A DNA stretch of 64,000 nucleotides, taken from positions 1 through 64,000 of the forward strand of contig CAYVQE010000012.1 in assembly GCA_964454005.1 (NCBI GenBank), written 5' to 3'. The notes beneath the pieces were generated by a model. That model made no database searches. It saw nothing but the letters and a program-made list of their open reading frames with translations, and was not told the origin of the DNA. This document shows, piece by piece, positions 7,598 through 15,700 of this stretch. Numbering within the stretch: the first letter of the stretch is position 1; every line of letters begins with the position of its first letter. This stretch comes from CAYVQE01 sp964454005 (lineage in GTDB: Bacteria > Myxococcota > B64-G9). A program made the translations under genes and the position numbers.

Positions 7598-10500
7598 ATG
7601 GCCGCAACCAGCGCCCTGTTGTCCGTTTTCCTGCTCGCCGCCGCCACGGTCGAGCCGGCCGCGGTTCCGGCCCGCGGCGAGCAGGTGGCCACGGTCCGCG
7701 TCGAGCGGGCCGGCATGTTCCATCTGTCGGCCCGCTCGGCCCACGGCACCGCCTGCGCGCTGGTCGACCACCAGCGCGGCCCCTTCGCTTCCAGCGGCCG
7801 GGTCGGCCACGACAACTGCGCGCTGGATCTGCTGCTCGACGCCGGGGTCTACCGCTGGCGGCTGACATCGCCCGCTGAAGGCGAGGGCCAGGTGCAGCTG
7901 GCGGTCGCCCGCTACGGCGAGCGCTTCGACGAGCCGCTGCGGCTCGAGCGCGGTCGCTCGGATCACATCCGGCTGCCCGAGCGCCAGCAGGCGTCCTGGT
8001 GGCTGCGCATCGCCCAGCGGCGGCCGGTGGAGCTGAGCGTGATCGGCCGCACCGCCGGCGTGGTGCGGCTGTGGCGCGACGGCCGCTGGATCGAGCCCAT
8101 CGAGCAGACGCGCGAGCAGCTGATGCCGGTGCCCGACAAGCCGCTGCACCACCATCGGCTGCACGGCGTGCTGGAGCCGGGCGACTACCGCCTGGTCGCC
8201 TACGGCGCCGAGGCCGCCCGCTGGGCCGCGGGCGACGAGGCCGACTTTCTATACGTGGCCAACGGCTTCACCGACGGCGCGGCCGAGCGGGTGGAGACCT
8301 TTGCGCTGCCGGACTGGGGCCGGGTGGCCTTCCAGGTGCCGGCCAGCCGGCTGGCCGCCTTTTTGGAGATCGAGCGCAGCCCGCAGGCGCCGGTGCAGCT
8401 GCAGGTCTTTCGCCTGGAGGGCGACGAGGGCGATCGGCTGGGCCGGCGCGACGCGGCTTGCCGGCTGGATGCCGACGATCGGGTGCCGCTGTGCTCCTGC
8501 ATGACCGGGTCCGACGAGCGCCACCTGCTGGTCGTCAGCGGTCCGCCGGGCACCGCCGGCCGGCTGCGCTGGGCGGAGTCCACCTCCGGCTCGCGGCTGG
8601 CCGACGGTCTCTACAGCCGGGTGCGCAAGCAGCTGGAGTTCACCGCACCGGCCAGCGGCGAGTATCTGATCGCCGTCGACGACGTGCCCTTCGACCCGGA
8701 TGCACTGCCCTTGAGCTGCAAGCTCGAGCTGCGCCGGCCCGGGCGGCCCGATCGCCACCAGGCGGACGACCTGCTGCGCATCGGTCCCGAGCGCGCGTTG
8801 GATCACAGCTTCAACTACGACGGCCAACGGGCCTCGCTCTGGTTTCAAATCACCGACGGCGGCCGCTATCGCTTCGCCACCTCGGGCGAGCGCGGCGCGG
8901 CCTGCGAGTTGTTCAGCGCCGAGGGCGATTCGCTGCAGCCCCGCGAGTCGGGCTGCCGCTTTACGCGCTCGCTGACGCGCGGCGTCTACCGGCTGGTGCT
9001 CTACCGCGGCAAGCCCGGTATCGAGCGGCTGCGCATCGGGCCCGGTGGGGTGGATCTGCCCTTCGGCCTCAGCCGTAAGCCCGCCGCCGCCGAAGGCCAG
9101 GCCATCAAGAACAGCTGCCGCTTCGACGGCCATGTGCTGCGCCACAAGCAGCGCTACCGCATCGCGCTCAACCGTGGCGGCCGGGTCTCGGCGCGCGGGC
9201 TGGTGCTGCGCGCGCTGCCGCTGAAGCTGGAGCGGCCCCTGCCGCTGGTCATCGATCCGGGTGACGCCGTCGAGTTGCCGCTGGCGCCGGGCGCCATGGT
9301 GGAGCTGCGGGCGGTGGGCGAGGAGGCCTATCAGTGCTCGCTGGGCAGCGGGGCCGGCTCGTCCAGCCGCGGCGGCGTCTGCCGGCTGGCGGCCACCCGC
9401 AAGCTGGCCCGGCTGGTGATCCGCAACCCCTCCGCGAACTCGCTGGCGGTCACCGCCATGCGGCCGCGGCCCAAGCCCGAACCCGCGGCCCTGGCCGCCC
9501 ACGCGCCCGAGCGCCGGGTGCTGCCCGAGATCGCGCCCGGGCGCAGCCGCCACTTCGATTTCGAGCGCGGCCAATCCCATTCGATGATCTTCGACGTGGC
9601 TGAGGCCGGGCTCTACCACCTGACCACCACCGGCCTGCTGGCCACCGCCTGCCGGGTGCGCACCCCCATCTTCCCCGAGTTGGCCGGCGACAGCCAAAGC
9701 GGCCGCGGCCGCAACTGCCTGGTGGCCGGGATGCTGCAGCCCGGCCGCTACCTGCTGACCGCCACCGCCCAGGGCCGCTCGCGGGGCCGGGCCGGGGTGC
9801 GCGTCGAGCGCCGGGCGGTGAGCCGCAAGCCGGGCATCAAGGCCGCCGGCCGCACCTTCTTCCGGGTGGCGGCCGACACCCTGGTCGAGCAGCGCATCGC
9901 CATCGAGCAGGCCGATCGCTACCGCCTGCGCACCAGCGGGCAGAACGTATCGCTGCAGTGCCGGCTGGAGGACGCCGCCGGCTGGCCCCTGGTGCGGGTG
10001 CCCTGTCGCTGCGACCTGACCCGGCACTTCGAGCCGGGCCGACTGCGCTGGGTGCAGCTGCCGCTGACGGTCGAGAGCATGCGCCAGACCGAGCTGGAGC
10101 GCATTCAGCCGGCCGAGGTGCTCGGCGGCGATGCGCCCCACAGCGTCGCGCTCAACCAGCCGCGCACGGCCGAACTGGGCGAGGACGGCAAGGACGAGTT
10201 CCGTTTCCGCCTGGCGGCGCCGCTGCCGGTGCGCGTCGCGCTGAGCAACGGCATGCAGGGGCGGCTCTACCGGCTGGAGGACAAGACCTGGCAGCTGGTC
10301 GTGGCCGTGCCCCCGGGGGGGCTGCAGCGCGAGCTGGAGCCGGGCCGCTACCGGCTGCAGACCGAGCATTCGCGGGCCGACGTGGGCATCCGCTACCAGG
10401 TAGCGCTGCATTCCGCGATGCTGGCCCCGGGGCTGGCCCGCGACGGTCTGGCCGTGCCGGGCGCGGTCGATGTGCGCATGCCCGCAGCCGGGGTGCTGCG

Positions 10501-12700
10501 CATCGGCTCCAAGGGCGAGACCGACGTGCGCTGCCGCCTGTTCGACGCCCAGGGCGAGCTGGTGGCCGAGGGCGACGACGTGGGCGCTGACTGGAACTGC
10601 CTGCTGGCCGTGCCGGTGGCCGCCGGCGACTACGAGCTGGTGTTGGAGGCCGCCAACCAGATCCACGGCCGCACCCGCATCCAGGTCGACGCGCCGGCGG
10701 TGCGCGAGGTGGGGCGGTTGGAGCAGGGCCAGGTGCTCGAGACCGGCAATCGGGTGCTGCTGGCCGAGCTGCCGGCCACCGACGCGCCGGTCATCCAGGA
10801 GGTGGGCTTCGGCTCCAAGCTGCGTTTCTCGTGCCAGCTCGAAGACGCAGACGGGCGCGCCCTGCAGCGCCACCTCGACGTGCTGCGCTGCGGCTTTTTG
10901 GTCCACTCCGGCGGCGCCGCCCACCGGGTGCGCCTGTGGACCCGGCGCTGGTCGGGTCGGCTCGAGGTCAGGCGCCGGCAGCGGCCCCTGGAGCGCATGG
11001 ACGACGGCGACATCCCCGAGGGCCGGGCGGCGCGGGTGCCGGTCGCGCGGGCCGGCCGCTACCGCACCGCGCCCAAGGTGTGGTGCCTGCCGGCCGCCCA
11101 GCGCGGTGCGCTGCGCTACTGCGGCGGCGAGGCGTCCCTGCCCGCGGGCGACGTGTTGTTCTCGACTACGGGGGCCGAGCGCGAGCCGGATCTGGAGATG
11201 GAGCAGCTGGTGGCCGAGGTCGATGCGCCGCTGGCCGCCGAGGTGGGACTGCGCGACGAACCGCGCTGGCAGCGCCAGCGCAGCGAGGCGCCGGCGCTGC
11301 ACCTGCTGTCGCTCAGCGTCGATCACGGCGAGCAGACCGCACCGGCCTGTCGCATCGATGGCGGCGTCAACCGGCTGACGCCCGAGGTCTGCTTCGCGGC
11401 CAGCGGGCTGGAACGCGAGGTGCTGGGACGCTGGTGGCTGGCCGAGCCCGGCGCGCGGCGCCGCCGGGCGCGGTTGGAGCGCGAGGCGGTCCCGGTGCCC
11501 GAGACCACCGAGCGGCTGGCCCGCGGCCTGCACCAGCTGGTGTGGCGCGGGCCCAGCGCCCGCTACCGCCTGCCGGCCGAGCCGGCGCGCATCGAGCTGC
11601 TGCTGCCGACCGATGCCTGGGCGGTGCAGCTGGATGGCAAGGGACGGCCCTTGGATCTGTGCACGCCGACCGGTCGGCTGAACCGCTGCGTGCTGGGCGC
11701 GGAGGGCGGTGAGCTGGTGCTGGTCTCGGATGCCGAGCGGCAGGCGCGGGCCCGGGTGCTGCAGGTGCCGCAACCGCCGGGGCGGGTGCGGCTGGAGGAC
11801 CTGTTCGAACGCTGGCCCCTGGTGGCCGGGCAGACCAGCCTGAGCGTGCCGCCGGCCCCGGTCGAGCGCCGGCTGCGGGTGCGCGGCGCGGACGGCTGCC
11901 GGGTCGCGCTGGACGACGGGACCCGCTTCAGCGCCTGCGCGCTGGACCTGCCGGCCGGCGCCGGCGCCTTGGTTGAGCTGAACCATCCGGCCGGCCCGGT
12001 CTCGGCGGTGGTGGCGCGCGAGCAGGATCGCCAGCGCGTGCGCTGGGGGGCCGAGCCGCCCGGCGGGCCCGCCCGACCGCTGCTGGCGGCCGAGATGGCC
12101 CCGCTGGCGGGCCGCCGGATGGAGCGCAGCCTGGTGCTGGACCAGGCCGCTGTGGTGCACCTGACCGCGGATGCCGGCATCTGTGCCCTGTCGGGTCCGG
12201 CCGGCGGGCTGCGGGTGGTCGGCCACGGCCGCGGTTGCGAGATTCACCGCCTGCTGCCGGCCGGCGCCTGGCGGATCGCGGTGCGCGGCTTCGCCGAGCA
12301 GAAGCTGGCCGGCTCGCTGGTCTGGACCGCCGAGCCCGTGCGCCGGCTGCACGAAGGGGTCGGCGCTGAGGACTGGTTGGCGCCCGGCGCCAGCCGCAGC
12401 TACGGTTTTCGGGTCGCGGCCGACGGCGAGGTGGGCCTCGGCGTGCGGGCCGCGGCCGACCTGCTGCGCTGTCGCATCAGCGACCGTTCCCAGCGGGTCC
12501 TGGGCACGGGCTGCCAGCAGCTGCTGGAGCTGGGGGCGGGCGAATACCTGTTGACCGTCGAGCTGCCGGACGAGGCCCGGCCCTTGCGCTACCGGCCGGT
12601 CTTGCTGGGTCTGACCGGCTCGCGAACCAGCGTACCGCAGGAATACTTGCGCGATCTGTTCCGGCGGATCGGACTCGAGCCCAACGGAGGCGAGCGATGA
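7598..12700 (+). CDS. Giant exported modular protein of unknown function, coupled to alpha-2-macroglobulin
   Basis: This 1700-residue protein starts at the ATG at 7598, which has GCGAGGAG upstream and opens a signal peptide (MAATSALLSVFLLAAATVEPAAV). I recognise no named domain. It is built from roughly ten diverged modules of 130-190 residues. Each has a strand like GxYxLxT or GVYRWRL, a Cys pair 25-45 residues apart, and a closing LxPGxYRL strand (for example LEPGDYRLVAYG, LTRGVYRLVLY, LQPGRYLLTATA, LEPGRYRLQTE, VAAGDYELVLEA, LGAGEYLLTVE). This resembles beta-sandwich pre-peptidase C-terminal (PPC-like) folds stabilised by disulphides. The end (YLRDLFRRIGLEPNGGER) is helical. The stop overlaps the A2M start (ATGA), so the two should be made together, probably as periplasmic or surface partners. 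Confidence 0.8.
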   Translation: MAATSALLSVFLLAAATVEPAAVPARGEQVATVRVERAGMFHLSARSAHGTACALVDHQRGPFASSGRVGHDNCALDLLLDAGVYRWRLTSPAEGEGQVQLAVARYGERFDEPLRLERGRSDHIRLPERQQASWWLRIAQRRPVELSVIGRTAGVVRLWRDGRWIEPIEQTREQLMPVPDKPLHHHRLHGVLEPGDYRLVAYGAEAARWAAGDEADFLYVANGFTDGAAERVETFALPDWGRVAFQVPASRLAAFLEIERSPQAPVQLQVFRLEGDEGDRLGRRDAACRLDADDRVPLCSCMTGSDERHLLVVSGPPGTAGRLRWAESTSGSRLADGLYSRVRKQLEFTAPASGEYLIAVDDVPFDPDALPLSCKLELRRPGRPDRHQADDLLRIGPERALDHSFNYDGQRASLWFQITDGGRYRFATSGERGAACELFSAEGDSLQPRESGCRFTRSLTRGVYRLVLYRGKPGIERLRIGPGGVDLPFGLSRKPAAAEGQAIKNSCRFDGHVLRHKQRYRIALNRGGRVSARGLVLRALPLKLERPLPLVIDPGDAVELPLAPGAMVELRAVGEEAYQCSLGSGAGSSSRGGVCRLAATRKLARLVIRNPSANSLAVTAMRPRPKPEPAALAAHAPERRVLPEIAPGRSRHFDFERGQSHSMIFDVAEAGLYHLTTTGLLATACRVRTPIFPELAGDSQSGRGRNCLVAGMLQPGRYLLTATAQGRSRGRAGVRVERRAVSRKPGIKAAGRTFFRVAADTLVEQRIAIEQADRYRLRTSGQNVSLQCRLEDAAGWPLVRVPCRCDLTRHFEPGRLRWVQLPLTVESMRQTELERIQPAEVLGGDAPHSVALNQPRTAELGEDGKDEFRFRLAAPLPVRVALSNGMQGRLYRLEDKTWQLVVAVPPGGLQRELEPGRYRLQTEHSRADVGIRYQVALHSAMLAPGLARDGLAVPGAVDVRMPAAGVLRIGSKGETDVRCRLFDAQGELVAEGDDVGADWNCLLAVPVAAGDYELVLEAANQIHGRTRIQVDAPAVREVGRLEQGQVLETGNRVLLAELPATDAPVIQEVGFGSKLRFSCQLEDADGRALQRHLDVLRCGFLVHSGGAAHRVRLWTRRWSGRLEVRRRQRPLERMDDGDIPEGRAARVPVARAGRYRTAPKVWCLPAAQRGALRYCGGEASLPAGDVLFSTTGAEREPDLEMEQLVAEVDAPLAAEVGLRDEPRWQRQRSEAPALHLLSLSVDHGEQTAPACRIDGGVNRLTPEVCFAASGLEREVLGRWWLAEPGARRRRARLEREAVPVPETTERLARGLHQLVWRGPSARYRLPAEPARIELLLPTDAWAVQLDGKGRPLDLCTPTGRLNRCVLGAEGGELVLVSDAERQARARVLQVPQPPGRVRLEDLFERWPLVAGQTSLSVPPAPVERRLRVRGADGCRVALDDGTRFSACALDLPAGAGALVELNHPAGPVSAVVAREQDRQRVRWGAEPPGGPARPLLAAEMAPLAGRRMERSLVLDQAAVVHLTADAGICALSGPAGGLRVVGHGRGCEIHRLLPAGAWRIAVRGFAEQKLAGSLVWTAEPVRRLHEGVGAEDWLAPGASRSYGFRVAADGEVGLGVRAAADLLRCRISDRSQRVLGTGCQQLLELGAGEYLLTVELPDEARPLRYRPVLLGLTGSRTSVPQEYLRDLFRRIGLEPNGGER

Positions 12701-15700
12701 GAACGCCCGACTGGACGAGCTGGATCGGCCTGCTGGCCCTGCTGGGTCTGGCACAGGCCGCGGCCGCGGACTACCGCCCGGCGGATCGGGGCCAGAAGCC
12801 GGCCGTGGCCGACCCGGCCATACTGCCCGATCGCTTCCTGCGCGGCTTCGATCCCATCACGGTCTACTTCGACTCCGATCGGGGTCCGGGCCGCGGCCCG
12901 GCCGATGACGGCGATGCGCTGCTGCGCATACGGCCCGCCTGGCCGGGCGCCTGGCGCTGGACCGATCGCCGCACCCTGCAGTTCCGCCCGGCCGAGCCCT
13001 GGCCGGCGCTGGCGCGCTTTCAGGTGCGCGCCGCCGGCGAGCGCAAGGTGTTGACCACCATGATGGCCGCGCCGGTGGCCATGTCGCCGGCACCGGGCAG
13101 CACCGAACTCAAGCCCTTCCGCAGCCTGAGCCTGACCTTCCCGCAACCGCTGGACGAAAAAGCGCTGCGCAAGATGATCGCGATCGAGCAGCGCGATCAA
13201 CCGGGCTTGGCCAATTCGCCGCGCAAGCAGCTCGATCGCTTCGCGATCACGGCCCTGCCGCGCCGCAGCCATCGCGATCCGGCGGTCTACGCCCTGACGC
13301 TGCCGGAGCCGGTGGCCGAGGGCAAGGTGTTGGTGGTCCGGGTCAGCCTGGCCCTGGGCGACGAGGACAAGGTGCTGTGGACCGGTCGCCTGTCGACCCG
13401 GCTGCCATTCCACGTGGCGGCCGTGCGCTGCGGCGGCGCCCACCTGCCCCTGCGCGGCGACGTGGTGGTGCCGCGCGATCTGGCCCTGGCCTGCGGGCAC
13501 TCGGGTGAGACGCCGCAGCTGGAGTTCTCGGCACCGGTGCGCGACCTGTCGCTGACCGAGCTGAAGAAGCTGGTTCGTCTGGATCCGGCCGTGGCCGGTC
13601 TGCACTTCGAGACCTTCGGCAAGCGGGTGGTGCTGCGCGGCAAGTTCGTGCCCGACGTGCTGTACCGCATGCGCATCGCCCAGGCGCCCATCACCGATGA
13701 CAGCGGGCGCCCGCTCGAAGACCCCGGCGACGTGGAGACCTTCTTCTATCTCGGCTGGAAAAAGCCGTTCGTGCGCTGGAAGCAAGGCCGCGCCATCCTG
13801 GAGGCCGAGGGTCCGCGCATGATCCCCCTGGTGGGCTACGGCGAGCCGCGGGTGGACTTGCGCGTCTACCGCATCGATCCCATGCATCCCGGCCTGTGGC
13901 CCTTCCCGTCGCGGCCGGTGGCGGTGGATGAGCGCGCCGATCCGCCATTCCCGGGCGAGGAACCCGAGCACGGGCCCGACGAGGTGCACTCCGTGACCAG
14001 CCGCGAGCTGCGCCAGCACATCCGCCTGCTGGGCACGCCGCTGATCTCGCGCGTCCACGACCTGCCGCTGGACGAGCACGGTGCCACCACGCATCTGGGA
14101 CTCGACATCGGGCCGCTGCTGGACGCCAAGCTCGGCCGCCAGCGCCCGGGCCACTATCTGGTCGGGCTGCGCCGGCTGACCGGGCCCCCGCGGCGGGCCT
14201 ACGTCCGGGTGCAGGTCACCGACCTGAGCCTGACCAGCGTCGAGGAGCGCGATCGGGTGGTCTTCTACGTGCGCTCGCTGTCCGATGCCGAGCCGGTGGC
14301 CGGCGCCCGGCTGGTGCTCGAGGTGATCCGCGACGCGCCGAAGCCGAAGCCGGGCCAGCAGCGCAAGCCGCCGCGCATCGATGAGATCGAGATGCGCACC
14401 GATCGCCGGGGCCGGGCGGTGCTGCGCCAGCAAGAGGACTGGCGGCGGGTCCACCGCCTGTCGGTGCGCAAGGGCGAGGACGTGCTGGTCATCGATCCGC
14501 GCGATCCGCCGCCGCGTTTCGCCAACAACCACTGGTCGCCCTGGGGCCAGTGGCTGCGCTGGTTGCAGGCCGAGATCCCGGATCCGGCCAACGACGGCTT
14601 GTTGGGCTTCGTCTTCACCGAGCGGCCCATCTACCGGCCGGGCGAGAAGGTGTTCATCAAGGGCTACCTGCGACGCAAGCGTTCCGGCCGCTTGGTCGCC
14701 CCCGGCGCTGCAGACGACTACCTGATTCGGATACGGGCGCCCGGCGGCAAGGAATGGCTGCGGCCGGTGCAGTTCACCCGGCTCAACGGCTTTTCGGCGG
14801 AGTTCCAGGAGGCCGACGCGCCGACCGGCGGCTACACGGTGTCGGTCATCCGCAAAAAGAACAAGCGGGTGGTGGCCAGCCGCGGCTTCCGCATCGAGGC
14901 CTACCGCATCCCCAAGTTCGAGGTGCAGCTGACCGGTCCGAACCGAGTGCCCAACGATGAGCCCTTCGCGGTCAAAGCGCTGGCCCGCTACTACGCCGGC
15001 GGCTCGGTGGCCGGACGGCCCATCGAGTGGACGGTCACCCGAAGGCCCTACCGGCACGTGCCCGAGGGCCGCGCCGGATTTCTGTTCGCCTCCTCGCTGC
15101 AGTTCTCGCGCGATGGCCGCGTGCGGCCGCCCGAGACCATCCGCGAGCAGGACACCTTGAGCGACAAGGGTGCCGATACCATCGAGGTCAACCCGGCGCT
15201 GGACATGGACGGCTCGGCGCGCATCTACCGGCTGGAGGCCGCGGTGACCGGGGTGGACAACCAGCTGGTGGCCGCCCTGCACGAGGTGCGGGCCCTGCCG
15301 CCTTTCGTGCTGGGCATGAAGTTGGATCGCTACTTCGACGAACCCACCGCGCTGCGGCCGCAGATCCTGGCCCTGGGTGTCGACGACGAGCCCTTGGCCG
15401 GCCAGAAGGTGACGCTGCGGCTGTACCGCCGCACCTGGCACAGCCACCTGCGCGAGACCGATTTCGCGACCGGCAAGGCGTCCTATGTGACCGAGAAGCA
15501 GGACGAGAAGGTCTTCGAGACCGAGCTGGTCACCGACAAGCAGCCGGTGCGGCCCAGCCTGAAGCTGGAGCAGGCCGGGGTCTACGTCGTCGAGCTGACC
15601 GCCCGCGACGAGCTGGGGCGGGTGCAGACGCTGTCGGCCGATCTCTACGTCGGCGGCAAGGAGGCCATCGCCTGGAATAAATCGCAGCAGGGCGTGTTCG

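Noticed and set aside
8249..12754. A 1501-codon open frame on the minus strand opposite the giant modular protein
   Set aside because: The plus-strand frame has a signal peptide, a ribosome-binding site and ordered modules. The antisense frame is rich in Gln, Arg, Gly, His and Pro without domains, as expected for a GC-rich shadow.
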